From NCBI GenBank assembly GCA_023245335.1, contig JAHFKK010000006.1:1-32266 (forward strand): a DNA stretch of 32,266 nucleotides, read 5' to 3'. Of this stretch, positions 16,642 to 22,969 are shown piece after piece. Each line of letters begins with the position of its first letter. Positions within the stretch are counted from its first letter, which is position 1. The translations under genes were made by a program, and so were the position numbers. Source of the stretch: Candidatus Gottesmanbacteria bacterium (GTDB taxonomy: Bacteria; Patescibacteriota; Microgenomatia; UBA10105; UBA927). The notes under the pieces are model-generated. The model was given only the letters and a program-made list of their open reading frames with translations, searched no databases and was not told the origin of the DNA.

Positions 16642-16653
16642 GGGTTTTTTGAT

Positions 16654-16759
16654 TCGACATTTCTTGCCTGCTCGACATTTCTTGCCACCGCTTGTTAAGT
16701 GTTTGATTTGCCTATGGAATCTCGTTCTTTTCCTGTTTTCAGCCGGCAATAAATGTCGA
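16654..16759. repeat. Two direct and one inverted copy of a 15-bp element
   Basis: TCGACATTTCTTGCC occurs at 16654-16668 and 16672-16686 as direct repeats three bases apart. A copy with one change (TCGACATTTATTGCC) lies in inverse orientation at 16745-16759. The pair lies immediately upstream of the -35 box of the leftward promoter, the usual place for activator sites. Operator or iteron are both possible. Confidence 0.75.
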
Positions 16760-17061
16760 AATAGCGGTCTGTTGATAACTCACGCTTTGCAGCATTGGCG
16801 CGGCTTTGCTCTACTTGGCACGGCGATTGCTTTATAGATCGTAGTTCTTTGAAATCCTGGGCGGTGAGTGAGTGAGCCCGAAACCGACACAACACAGCAC
16901 GACAGGTATCAGATTATGCCTCAGCAGAGTAGACCGTTACGCGGTTATGGTAGCAGGGAGCTAAACGCCTGGAAAACACGCCCCACAACGGGGCATACAG
17001 TATAGGCTCACAGCGGCAATGATGCCGTGGCGAGAGGGCAAACAATTCACGGGAGGGGAAA
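16760..17061. other. Non-coding leader-like region with small hairpins
   Basis: No gene was found here. Two short hairpins are visible on the plus strand: GCCCC-ACAAC-GGGGC at 16980-16994 and CGGCA-ATGA-TGCCG just before the ribosome binding site of the next small gene. The stretch could be the structured leader of the rightward transcript. It has no tRNA-like features. Confidence 0.4.
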
Positions 17062-17193
17062 ATGGACACGAAAACTGCATCAGCAATTACAGGAATTACC
17101 GATTACAGGACGGTAGGGCAGGCCGAGAACCACATCGCAACCGAGGAACATACGCTTGCGGTTGAAATCGGATACGAGATCGCAGCTCAATAA
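17062..17193 (+). CDS. Small hypothetical protein
   Basis: A 43-residue protein beginning MDTKTASAITGITDYRTVGQ. A GGGAGGGG ribosome binding site stands just before the ATG. The sequence is helix-rich and acidic towards the end. No family recognised. It opens the second part of the rightward accessory operon. Confidence 0.6.
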   Translation: MDTKTASAITGITDYRTVGQAENHIATEEHTLAVEIGYEIAAQ

Positions 17194-17283
17194 ATATCGG
17201 GACGACCGAACGCGCGGCGATTGCATAAGAGGACTATACATCAACGACCTGGGCAAGTCAAGAAACTACCCGGAAAGGCTTTT

Positions 17284-17430
17284 ATGGATTACAATAAAAT
17301 CCCACAAATGACAGACGAGGAACTTGCGGAAATCAGGCATACCATACCGAAGTATTTGAAAGTATTTCTCAAGCGGTTTATCACGAACAGAAAAAGAGGT
17401 TTGACATCAAAAGGGATGCGGACACAATAG
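17284..17430 (+). CDS. N-terminal part of a probably frameshifted small gene
   Basis: A 48-residue frame beginning MDYNKIPQMTDEELAEIRH, with a GGAAAGG site. The last 25 residues (FLKRFITNRKRGLTSKGMRTQ) look unlike a natural continuation. The overlapping -1 frame in the same stretch reads YHTEVFESISQAVYHEQKK and runs without a stop into the next frame. The two frames together look like one protein of about 110 residues split by a one-base change near 17330-17360. Confidence 0.5.
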   Translation: MDYNKIPQMTDEELAEIRHTIPKYLKVFLKRFITNRKRGLTSKGMRTQ

Positions 17431-17444
17431 GTTACAATGCCGAA

Positions 17445-17627
17445 GTGGAAAAGGCGGGCTACAAGGTAGGGGATAAGGTCAGCTATTTTGCGCGTTCAAT
17501 GATCGGATTCGGCGGCATTACTGTTACCGGAAAGATTGGCAAGCGTAAAAAGTATTATGTTACCCTGGATCGCCCTTTCAACGGTAAGAAAACAGCCCAT
17601 CTTACGAATGCCTGGAAAATCATATAA
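17445..17627 (+). CDS. C-terminal part of the frameshifted gene, small basic beta protein
   Basis: The frame is open from 17298 but has no ATG, GTG or TTG until GTG at 17445, which has no ribosome binding site. From there it reads EKAGYKVGDKVSYFARSMI and ends TAHLTNAWKII. The V-GDKVSYFA...G.I.VTGKIGKRKKYYVTLDRP pattern looks like a small SH3-like beta barrel. Translation probably depends on the upstream frame, through a frameshift or a sequencing indel. The stop is followed by a UUCG hairpin. Confidence 0.5.
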   Translation: MEKAGYKVGDKVSYFARSMIGFGGITVTGKIGKRKKYYVTLDRPFNGKKTAHLTNAWKII

Positions 17628-17634
17628 CCAACCC

Positions 17635-17650
17635 GGCGCCTTCGGGCGCC
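17635..17650 (+). terminator. UUCG tetraloop hairpin between genes
   Basis: GGCGCC-TTCG-GGCGCC forms a 6-bp GC stem closed by the very stable C(UUCG)G loop. No T-run follows, so it is more likely an RNA-stabilising or pausing hairpin than a full terminator. Confidence 0.55.
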
Positions 17651-17673
17651 TTAACTACGAGAGGAGAAAAATC

Positions 17674-17952
17674 ATGAGCGAATTAAGGCATACACCTGCC
17701 CCGTGGCACGTTGCCGAATACGGCGAGAATGTAGATGGGAGCACTAAGTTTTTTGCTATCAAGAGAGGGGCGGAAACCATCGCTAATTTAGGTACTTTGG
17801 GGAATAATACTCAGTTGATCGCCGCCGCTCCCGAACTATTGGAGGCTTGCCGGGCGATTGTAGCCCTTGCCGATGGGCAGGGGCGGATGAACATGCTAGA
17901 GGTGGCCGGCATGGCACGTCGGGCCATAGACAGGGCGGAGGGGGATCGATGA
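17674..17952 (+). CDS. Phage protein with HTPAPW N-terminus and AAAPELLEA motif
   Basis: A 92-residue protein with the pattern common in phage accessory regions: HTPAPWHV near the N-terminus, a middle beta segment (KFFAIKRGAETIANLG), then NTQLIAAAPELLEACRAIVA and a helical end (MARRAIDRAEGDR). The family is widespread in phages and has no known function. GAGGAG precedes the ATG, and the stop overlaps the start of the RadC-like gene (ATGA), so the two are translationally coupled. Confidence 0.8.
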   Translation: MSELRHTPAPWHVAEYGENVDGSTKFFAIKRGAETIANLGTLGNNTQLIAAAPELLEACRAIVALADGQGRMNMLEVAGMARRAIDRAEGDR

Positions 17953-18389
17953 AAACATCTTACGCTTACAGCTTAAAAACAGAGCGAGTCCGGGAGAAGG
18001 ACTTCCCTTATAATGGAAATGAAATCAGTTGCACAAAGGAGCTTGTTGACTTTGCTAAAAAATTACAGGACAGCGACATTGAGAAAATGATAGTTGTCTA
18101 TCTCGACGCGCAGAATAAACTTACCGGGATATTGCCGATCATGGGCACGGTTAACCAGGCAGTTGTTTACCCCCGGGAAGTGCTGAAACATGCTTTGCTG
18201 TGCAGTGCTACAAATATCATCCTGATTCACAATCATCCATCCGGCAACTGCAGGCCATCGGAGTCAGATATACACTTGACAAAAACAATCAAAGACACAG
18301 CGAGAGTGCTTGGCCTTGATGTTTTGGATCATCTGATTATTGCCGGAGAAAAGTTTTTTAGCTTCCGGGAAGAGGGACTTATTTTTTAG
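17949..18389 (+). CDS. RadC-like JAB/JAMM-domain protein
   Basis: A 146-residue protein consisting of the RadC-type JAB domain. The metal-binding motif is IHNHPSGNCRPSESD, with His94, His96 and Asp107, preceded by VNQAVVYPREVLKHALL as in RadC family members. It lacks the N-terminal helix-hairpin-helix part of chromosomal RadC (about 220 residues), which is usual for mobile-element versions. The biochemical activity is unsettled; such genes often accompany anti-restriction and DNA-processing genes on mobile elements. The ATG at 17949 is chosen because it overlaps the preceding stop. Confidence 0.85.
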   Translation: MKTSYAYSLKTERVREKDFPYNGNEISCTKELVDFAKKLQDSDIEKMIVVYLDAQNKLTGILPIMGTVNQAVVYPREVLKHALLCSATNIILIHNHPSGNCRPSESDIHLTKTIKDTARVLGLDVLDHLIIAGEKFFSFREEGLIF

Positions 18390-18442
18390 CATACCACCAA
18401 GCCGCCCCCTCCGGCTATAATAGAGGGGAGAAAAGGGGAGCT

Positions 18443-18598
18443 ATGACATCAAAACAGAGAGATAACTTTGAACGGGAATACCTGACAGCAGAGATCATGC
18501 TGACGGGAAACGATGATTATGCCGACGCCCAGGATAGGGCCGAACAGGAGATTCTGCGCGGGCTGGAACTGGACGGGTTCCAAATGATTGAATTTTAG
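18443..18598 (+). CDS. Small acidic hypothetical protein
   Basis: A 51-residue, strongly acidic and helical protein (REYLTAEIMLTGNDDYADAQ). AGGGGAG lies just before the ATG. No family recognised. It belongs to the same rightward operon. Confidence 0.65.
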   Translation: MTSKQRDNFEREYLTAEIMLTGNDDYADAQDRAEQEILRGLELDGFQMIEF

Positions 18599-18612
18599 GG
18601 GGGGGTGACAAA

Positions 18613-18846
18613 ATGACAGACGAAATAGCCAGCGACCTGCGTTGTCCTCATTGCCACACGTGGCTAGCGAGGACTGAGCAGGAAGGGACTCCGCGTCCAC
18701 CTGTGCGGTGGGTTGTCTGCCGGCGGTGTGAGACATTGGCGCGTCCGCCGATGGTAGTCTGCACGAGCTGTCGAAGGCCGTGCGGGATAGTACACGACCT
18801 AGACATCTCCGCGTGCTGTTATGCGGAGATAGGAGGTGCAAAATGA
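18613..18846 (+). CDS. Zinc-ribbon protein with multiple CxxC motifs
   Basis: A 77-residue protein with CPHC (residues 11-14), CRRC (36-39), CTSCRRPC (50-57) and a final ACC. The first two CxxC pairs form one likely zinc ribbon and the others a second site. A run of G upstream of the ATG serves as ribosome binding site. The stop overlaps the start of the next gene (ATGA). Nucleic-acid or protein binding is likely but unproven. Confidence 0.7.
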   Translation: MTDEIASDLRCPHCHTWLARTEQEGTPRPPVRWVVCRRCETLARPPMVVCTSCRRPCGIVHDLDISACCYAEIGGAK

Positions 18847-18980
18847 CAAAAAACGAACTGAGAAACCGGCGGTATCCGTATCTGGATCCGCTGCCGAAAT
18901 ATGACTGGTGGTCTCTGGCGGGCGGGACATTGTTGATGCTGGGCGTTGGTGCCCTGGCGTATGTGCTGCTTTGGATGTGA
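18843..18980 (+). CDS. Small single-span membrane protein
   Basis: A 45-residue protein with a basic N-terminus (TKNELRNRRYPYLDPLPKY) and one transmembrane helix (residues about 24-44, WSLAGGTLLMLGVGALAYVLL). It starts within the stop of the zinc-ribbon gene and has GGAGGTG upstream. Function unknown; it would sit in the inner membrane. Confidence 0.65.
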   Translation: MTKNELRNRRYPYLDPLPKYDWWSLAGGTLLMLGVGALAYVLLWM

Positions 18981-19004
18981 TGGACGCTTAAGGTTGACAA
19001 TGCA

Positions 19005-19020
19005 GTCCAGTTGACTGGAC
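19005..19020. promoter_or_regulatory. 16-bp perfect palindrome, possible operator
   Basis: GTCCAGT-TG-ACTGGAC is a perfect inverted repeat 16 bases before the next gene. Fifteen bases of it (TCCAGTTGACTGGAC) also occur at 15040-15054, inside the leftward gene upstream of the small terminase. A looser relative with the same half-sites (GTCCA-N6-TGGAC) lies at 27261-27276. Confidence 0.45.
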
Positions 19021-19036
19021 CAGAAAGGGGGGCGGA

Positions 19037-19150
19037 ATGATAATCGGTTTGATATTGATAGTTTTGGGGATAGCGTTTTTTATTTACGCGCCGGTATGGA
19101 TTTCTCTGGGCCTGATAATTATCGGAATTATCTCGGCCTGTAACGATTAA
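19037..19150 (+). CDS. Tiny membrane protein
   Basis: A 37-residue, almost entirely hydrophobic protein (MIIGLILIVLGIAFFIYAPV, then a second hydrophobic stretch ending ISACND). It has one or two membrane spans. GGGGGGCGG lies upstream of the ATG. It is the last gene of the rightward operon before the terminator. Confidence 0.6.
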   Translation: MIIGLILIVLGIAFFIYAPVWISLGLIIIGIISACND

Positions 19151-19169
19151 AAAAATTCTCAGGTTTCCT

Positions 19170-19206
19170 AAGCCCGGCTCTCGTAATGAGGCCGGGCTTT
19201 TTTATT
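19170..19206 (+). terminator. Rho-independent terminator ending the rightward operon
   Basis: AAGCCCGGC and GCCGGGCTT form a perfect 9-bp stem around a 12-base loop, followed by TTTTTTATTTT. It lies between the last rightward gene and the end of the converging leftward genes, and could act in both directions. Confidence 0.9.
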
Positions 19207-19231
19207 TTCAGGTGCTTTGCCTACCATTGAT

Positions 19232-19405
19232 TCAAGGAGTCTCAACCCCATCCCTCCGCTTGACACCCGGGACCGAGGCAATATTCACCCGGCAGACGTG
19301 ATCGGGGTCTTTCCTGGCGGGGATTAACTCCCCGTCGATTGTCCAGAGTTCACGTTTACAGGTTATGCAGCGGCCAGTATATATTTTGCGTGGCGAGCTT
19401 TTCAT
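19232..19405 (-). CDS. Small protein with CxxC zinc motif
   Basis: A 57-residue basic protein with CITCKRELWTIDGELIPARK and a later Cys in DHVCRVN, enough for a small zinc site. The ATG at 19405 has a GAGG site; longer in-frame starts lack one. It is the last gene of the leftward replication operon. Function unknown. Confidence 0.6.
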   Translation of the reverse strand: MKSSPRKIYTGRCITCKRELWTIDGELIPARKDPDHVCRVNIASVPGVKRRDGVETP

Positions 19406-19418
19406 CCCTTCCTCTTCC

Positions 19419-19625
19419 TTACCTACAGCAGTCCCGCTGTTGCGCCTGCGGTAAAAATGTAACCCCATAGTCCCGCGCCAGCCGGTCAAGGGTTTGGCGG
19501 TTGATCCCCAGAGAGCCAGCCGTCAGACGTTTTGAGTTCCCCGCCTTGGCGTAGTCCATCAGAATCTTTGACGGCGGCTCGTTGTATTCCCGCCGGAGCA
19601 TCATTTCGACATTGTGATAGCCCAT
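19419..19625 (-). CDS. Small helix-turn-helix-like protein
   Basis: A 68-residue protein with a likely helix-turn-helix: KRLTAGSLGINRQTLDRLAR (about residues 32-51). The AAAGGAG site sits eight bases before the ATG at 19625. DNA binding is plausible, and its place in the replication region suggests a regulator, which is inference. Confidence 0.6.
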   Translation of the reverse strand: MGYHNVEMMLRREYNEPPSKILMDYAKAGNSKRLTAGSLGINRQTLDRLARDYGVTFLPQAQQRDCCR

Positions 19626-19627
19626 AC

Positions 19628-19822
19628 CTACCGCTCCTTTATCCACTGCTTGTCTTTGTCTTTGCCGTTCGTCGCGTCTCTTCGCACCCAGGCTGTCAGC
19701 TCCCCGTCTGGCGCGTAAAAATATATCTTTTTAGCATCGAAGTTGACATCTCCATCTCGGATGTAGTGGTTCAGCGCAAACGTGGTTGCCTTTTTAATTA
19801 TTGTAAGTGGTATTCCTGCCAT
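19628..19822 (-). CDS. Hypothetical protein
   Basis: A 64-residue protein beginning MAGIPLTIIKKATTFALNHY and ending in a basic tail. GGGAGG lies seven bases before the ATG at 19822. A much longer frame in phase begins with a GTG at 20041, but it has no ribosome binding site and overlaps a better small gene, so the short form is preferred. No family recognised. Confidence 0.6.
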   Translation of the reverse strand: MAGIPLTIIKKATTFALNHYIRDGDVNFDAKKIYFYAPDGELTAWVRRDATNGKDKDKQWIKER

Positions 19823-19898
19823 TCTTGTTTCCTCCCGTGCATCGGCCAGCCTTTTGGCCTTATCTCTTAAAATTGGCCTATCCTGGGGCAAGATTTGC

Positions 19899-20072
19899 CT
19901 AATTAGCCTCTCTGGCGTGTTCCCGCTTCTGCTCCCTCGTGCATCCTTTTGAATAGTACGTAAAATACTCACAGCGGCGCGTAATCGCGCTTGGCCGGAA
20001 TCCCGTACACTCGTTTTGCTCCCCTTGAGCCGTGCAGACACTATGTGTTACCTGGGTTCGATAGTCTTGCAT
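19899..20072 (-). CDS. Small four-Cys protein
   Basis: A 57-residue protein (MQDYRTQVTHSVCTAQGEQN at the start, then CTGF, RRCEYF and GCTREQKREH) with four Cys that could bind one zinc. An AAGGGGGAA site precedes the ATG. It overlaps the 3-prime end of the HNH gene by 32 bases in another frame, which suggests translational coupling. Function unknown. Confidence 0.6.
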   Translation of the reverse strand: MQDYRTQVTHSVCTAQGEQNECTGFRPSAITRRCEYFTYYSKGCTREQKREHAREAN

Positions 20073-20478
20073 AATTCCCCCTTTCTAGTTTGTCTTTCAA
20101 GTTTTCGAGTTCTTCTAATGTGGGTTTCCACACTCCCACACAATCAACGCGGAGCTTGTCGAAACCAGCCCGCCCCAAGCGCTCAATCAAAACGTCTCGG
20201 ATTGGTTCGGTGTTTCCCATCTGGTGGACTGACCTGATGTGGTGGAAAAAACAAAGCAGGATAGAGTTTTCAATCATCCAACGCGCCCGCTTGCCGGATG
20301 ATTTGTGCATCCAGTGGTGGGCGTGCAATGTTCCCCCGACATGGACACACCCCGGCCAGGCGCACCGTTCACCCCACCGCTTATGGACGGCCTGGCTCCA
20401 GAGCTTGTCTAGCTGGGCCTCCAGCTTTTTCGTCTGCGCTTTTCGGGCGGCGGCAGGTATGGCCTTTTTCTTTTCCAC
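20041..20478 (-). CDS. HNH nuclease, NinG (Rap)-like recombination protein
   Basis: A 145-residue protein. A basic coiled-coil-like start (KKAIPAAARKAQTKKLEAQL) leads to a zinc/HNH core: CAWPGC, LHAHHWMHK, then NSILLCFFHH (about residues 38-85). The C-terminus (WKPTLEELENLKDKLERG) recalls the end of lambda NinG, a recombination endonuclease. The GTG start at 20478 follows AAGGGGGTAAA. A longer in-phase frame through the opposite-strand membrane gene is a shadow. The upstream leader contains a hairpin element that recurs near 30417. Family assignment is from motif pattern. Confidence 0.7.
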   Translation of the reverse strand: MEKKKAIPAAARKAQTKKLEAQLDKLWSQAVHKRWGERCAWPGCVHVGGTLHAHHWMHKSSGKRARWMIENSILLCFFHHIRSVHQMGNTEPIRDVLIERLGRAGFDKLRVDCVGVWKPTLEELENLKDKLERGNYARLSNPGNT

Positions 20479-20479
20479 T

Positions 20480-20535
20480 TTACCCCCTTGTTGCCTCAAT
20501 AGGCGGAATGAGTTCCGCTGATTACTCTGTTGTGT
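20480..20535 (+). repeat. attC-like hairpin element A (shared half with 30417-30471)
   Basis: Read leftward, AGCGGAACTCATTCCGC, then CTATTGAGGCAACAAGG and GGGTAA, matches the element near 30433 in 39 of 40 bases with one indel. The core GCGGAA/TTCCGC hairpin is kept in both. On the plus strand the right side (CCGCTGATT, then GTTGTGT) resembles the L-prime and R-prime half of an attC site, but the left core is not recognisable. It marks the left edge of the cassette-like cluster and contains the ribosome binding site of the HNH gene. Confidence 0.6.
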
Positions 20536-20569
20536 ACGAAATATAATATAAGTTGCTATAGATAATCCA

Positions 20570-21397
20570 ATGGGACAAGAAAACAATGCAAGCACCCATA
20601 ATAACTCAAGAGGTGAAAAATTGTCGGAAATCCAGACCTTAACAGAACGAGTGAGGGAATTAAGTGGGATAGTTAATTTATGGACTTCATGGTATGTTTG
20701 TTTTGTTTTGCTTGCTGTAATTATAGCATCTGTTGTTTTTTTTACACAATTTATGTCCATAAAAAAAGGGAAAGATTTGGCACAAACACAGAATGAATTA
20801 ATTAAAGCAAAAGACGAACATCTAGTGATTGATTTAAAAGAAAAAGATTTAAAAATTTCGGAGGCTAACGAAAGAGCATCAAACGCAGATAAAATAGCTG
20901 CTGATGCAAAACTCGAAACCGAGAAGCTACGAGATAAAAATATATCACTTGAAATGGCTGTATCCCCAAGAATATTAGAACAAGGCTTAACAGGAGAATC
21001 ATTAAAGCCATTTGCTAATGCGGAAATTTCGGTTATATCATTGCCCGATTTTGAACCACGGAGAACCGCTGGCCAAATTCGCTTTATGTTGCGCTCGGTA
21101 GCTGGTTGGAAAAAATTTTCAGGTTCATTGTCACATCCAATGGCATTTTTTGATGGTGTTGTCATCCATGTTGGTATGTCTGAGTATGCTAGGACGGTGG
21201 CAGAAGCACTTGTTTCGGTATTGAATAATAATGGAATCGTTGCACGTCGCGGATATCCTGTATTAGAACTTGGAGATAATGGAGTCTTAGTTGTCGTAGG
21301 GCCAAAACCGTTGCCCAAAGAACTACAGTTAAAACCGGAAAATGTACCTTCTGACAAACGTGGAAATCGCGTTTGGGGTAACATTATGGAGGAGTAG
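20570..21397 (+). CDS. Membrane-anchored coiled-coil protein, AT-rich foreign gene
   Basis: A 275-residue protein on the opposite strand to its neighbours. Residues about 38-60 form one transmembrane helix (WTSWYVCFVLLAVIIASVVF). About 65-125 form a coiled coil (LAQTQNELIKAKDEHLVIDL onwards). The C-terminal 140 residues start with AVSPRILEQGLTGESLKPF and look like an alpha/beta domain (AGQIRFMLRSVAGWKKF, GVVIHVGMSEYARTVAEAL). The first ATG has no ribosome binding site. A TTG at 20621 with AAGAGGTG upstream is an alternative start. Base composition is clearly more AT-rich than the flanks. It sits upstream of an attC site in the usual cassette direction, so it is a likely acquired accessory gene, possibly for defence or exclusion. 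The function is inferred only. Confidence 0.75.
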   Translation: MGQENNASTHNNSRGEKLSEIQTLTERVRELSGIVNLWTSWYVCFVLLAVIIASVVFFTQFMSIKKGKDLAQTQNELIKAKDEHLVIDLKEKDLKISEANERASNADKIAADAKLETEKLRDKNISLEMAVSPRILEQGLTGESLKPFANAEISVISLPDFEPRRTAGQIRFMLRSVAGWKKFSGSLSHPMAFFDGVVIHVGMSEYARTVAEALVSVLNNNGIVARRGYPVLELGDNGVLVVVGPKPLPKELQLKPENVPSDKRGNRVWGNIMEE

Positions 21398-21492
21398 CCT
21401 TCATTACCCAAAGGGTAGAAAGAAGAAACTAAAACAATAAAACACGACAGAACCGTTACTAACATAATGAACCTCCTAAAAAATAAAGAACC

Positions 21493-21552
21493 ACACAACC
21501 AGTCATTCAAGCCGACGCCGAGAATCCGGCGCGGCTTAACTTTGCGTTAGGT
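21493..21552 (+). mobile_element. Integron-type attC site 1
   Basis: The site has the architecture of a short attC like that of aadA cassettes: left core ACACAAC, TCATTCAAGCCG, one extrahelical A, CGCCG, loop AGAATC, CGGCG, CGGCTTAACT, then GCGTTAGGT with the R-prime core GTTAGGT (21546-21552). The stem is 11 bp with a single unpaired A on the left arm. The left core is imperfect. The stop codon of the leftward methyltransferase gene lies inside the R-prime core. Confidence 0.8.
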
Positions 21553-22023
21553 GTTCATAAAACAAATCCACTGGGTTTTTGCCCGCCGCCCTGATGGATG
21601 CCCGAATAATGGTTTTTTATCAGTCAACTTCAATATCTCGCTTGTCTTTATCTGATCTTCGTTCCATTTGAAAATAAGCACCCCATCTTTTTGCAAAACC
21701 CGGAAACATTCCTTAAATCCAGCTCGGATATCTTCCTGCCACGTTTTAGTCAGCCCACCATACTTTTTGAACATCCAGCTTTTTTCACCCACATGTATCA
21801 GGTGCGGCGGATCGAAAACGACCAGCGAGAAGGCTGCGTCCGCAAAAGGCATGTCCCTAAAATCAATAGTCATATCTGGTCTTATTTTAAGGGCCCGCCC
21901 ATCGCACAGAACATGATCTTCATCCCTGATATCCCCGAAAACAACGTTGGGGTTCTCGCGATCAAACCAGAACATCCGGCTCCCGCAACACGGGTCTAAA
22001 ATCTTTTTCCTTGTAGTTCCCAT
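21547..22023 (-). CDS. DNA methyltransferase-like protein (DPPH motif)
   Basis: A 158-residue class I SAM-dependent methyltransferase. Motif I is ILDPCCGSRM (residues 8-17). The catalytic motif is FDPPH (residues 70-74), a variant of the DPPY/NPPY motif of N6-adenine or N4-cytosine methyltransferases. A helix-strand end (FRVLQKDGVLIFKWNEDQI) follows. It is short, like several phage methyltransferases, and probably protects phage DNA or modifies it. The gene is flanked by attC sites 1 and 2 and its stop (TAA) is part of the attC 1 core, so it forms a cassette with the gene antisense to the site. The ribosome binding site is weak. Confidence 0.8.
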   Translation of the reverse strand: MGTTRKKILDPCCGSRMFWFDRENPNVVFGDIRDEDHVLCDGRALKIRPDMTIDFRDMPFADAAFSLVVFDPPHLIHVGEKSWMFKKYGGLTKTWQEDIRAGFKECFRVLQKDGVLIFKWNEDQIKTSEILKLTDKKPLFGHPSGRRAKTQWICFMNT

Positions 22024-22034
22024 AGAAATAAAAT

Positions 22035-22096
22035 ACCTAACAAGGCGCTACAGCGGAGTGCCAAAGAACCGGCACCCGCTGACCTTAGCGTTATGC
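22035..22096 (+). mobile_element. Integron-type attC site 2
   Basis: Left core ACCTAAC (22035-22041) fits RYYYAAC exactly. It is followed by AAGGCGCTA, CAGCGG, one extrahelical A, GTGCC, an 8-base loop, GGCAC, CCGCTG, ACCTTAGC, and the right core GTTATGC (22090-22096). The 11-bp stem with one unpaired A on the left arm is a diagnostic attC feature. The methyltransferase start lies 12 bases to its left, and the stop of the next small gene lies within its right core. Confidence 0.85.
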
Positions 22097-22258
22097 TCGA
22101 TGTAGAGCACTCCGGCTGATGATTTCGCGCTGCCCGTTCTCGACGAACTCAACCAACGCAGAATTACATCGGCCCCTGTAAATTACCCGACAGAGCCTGT
22201 TGAAAAGCGTCTGCCGCTTAATGTTGTTTTTCCAGCAGTATCGGTACAGCGTGATCAT
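22091..22258 (-). CDS. Small basic protein in attC-bounded position
   Basis: A 55-residue basic protein beginning MITLYRYCWKNNIKRQTLFN, with a GGGGGA site upstream of its ATG. Its stop (TAA) is inside the right core of attC site 2, the same arrangement as the methyltransferase with attC site 1. No family recognised; it may be the innermost cassette gene next to the recombination operon. Confidence 0.6.
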   Translation of the reverse strand: MITLYRYCWKNNIKRQTLFNRLCRVIYRGRCNSALVEFVENGQREIISRSALHRA

Positions 22259-22291
22259 AAAATTATCCCCCTAGCTTTAGAACTCGGCTTG

Positions 22292-22678
22292 TCAATAATC
22301 AATTTCGTTCGGAGCTGGCACGTAGAACCCAAGTTCATCCCCCAGCTTCCGGCACTTGGTCATGTATTCTTCAAATTCAATCGTTGAAAGTTCTGTGGTG
22401 CTCCTGATCCGCATAAATCCATGATCGTCTGTCGTCGATAAGAACCGTTGCCGTAGGGCGAGGTGGGCTTCCTCGTTATCATATCCAGTAAACTCAGCGA
22501 AAAACGGAACTACGACGCCTCGGTAATATCTATTTTCTTGGATGCTCCGCTGCTTACGTTTCTTTCTTACAACGATCTCCACCGCCTGACCGTCGAGAGT
22601 TGATAGCCATTTATGATAATCGGCACCGGCGCGGAGCTGGCCCTTGGTTATTGTGCCTTGGAAGATTGGGACGATCAT
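22292..22678 (-). CDS. NinB (lambda Orf)-like recombination protein
   Basis: A 128-residue protein with the pattern of the NinB/Orf family: a beta start, KKRKQRSIQENRYYRGVVVP (about residues 39-58), a helical middle (NEEAHLALRQRFL), and a C-terminal FEEYMTKCRKLGDELGFYVP. Lambda Orf helps load annealing proteins onto single-stranded DNA and can replace RecFOR functions. It is next to other recombination genes (ERF, YqaJ, NinG-like), which supports this. Its start overlaps the stop of the preceding gene (TGATG). Similarity is judged by pattern, so related families are not excluded. Confidence 0.6.
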   Translation of the reverse strand: MIVPIFQGTITKGQLRAGADYHKWLSTLDGQAVEIVVRKKRKQRSIQENRYYRGVVVPFFAEFTGYDNEEAHLALRQRFLSTTDDHGFMRIRSTTELSTIEFEEYMTKCRKLGDELGFYVPAPNEIDY

Positions 22679-22938
22679 CAGAACGGCGCTCCATCTTCTG
22701 TGGCATCCTCAAGCTCGGCCAGAAAAGCGTTCAGGGCCTTGATCGCCGCCGCTCTGTCGCCAAGCTGCACCTTTGCCGGGGTGTTCTTTTCGCTCACCTC
22801 ATCCTTGCCCTTGATCGTTCTCACCGACACCCAGTACCATTTCTCGTTATATTTTCGGTGCTGGGTAATAGAAAACGTCCCTTTGTATTCTTCCAGCTTG
22901 ATGGCCCGGTCATTCCCTATTTCGATAAAATCACTCAT
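22678..22938 (-). CDS. Small phage protein between ATPase and NinB-like genes
   Basis: An 86-residue protein: a beta-rich start (IEIGNDRAIKLEEYKGTFSI, HRKYNEKWYWVSVRTIKG) and a helical acidic end (AAIKALNAFLAELEDATEDG). This layout is common for small phage proteins of unknown function in recombination operons, and single-stranded DNA binding is one possibility. AAGGAG precedes the ATG, and its stop overlaps the next start. Confidence 0.7.
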   Translation of the reverse strand: MSDFIEIGNDRAIKLEEYKGTFSITQHRKYNEKWYWVSVRTIKGKDEVSEKNTPAKVQLGDRAAAIKALNAFLAELEDATEDGAPF

Positions 22939-22969
22939 TGTTTTTCTCCTTCAAATATTTTATCTTCAC

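Noticed and set aside
16890-17061. Possible tRNA or other structured RNA
   Set aside because: Short hairpins are present, but there is no TTCGANNC arm, no acceptor pairing and no known RNA family pattern.
17628-17660. Possible further attC site around the GGCGCC-TTCG-GGCGCC hairpin
   Set aside because: The left side has AACCAACCC like an attC arm, but there is no GTT-type right core and no extrahelical base. Treated as a UUCG hairpin.
18449-19000. 183-codon leftward frame
   Set aside because: It is antisense to three tightly packed rightward genes with overlapping ATGA junctions and good ribosome binding sites. Composition is shadow-like.
20479-21510. Long leftward open frame joining upstream sequence to the HNH gene (489 codons)
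   Set aside because: The part beyond 20478 is the antisense of the AT-rich coiled-coil gene, is Ser/Phe-rich as expected for a shadow, and lacks any domain. A GTG with a good ribosome binding site at 20478 explains the HNH gene.
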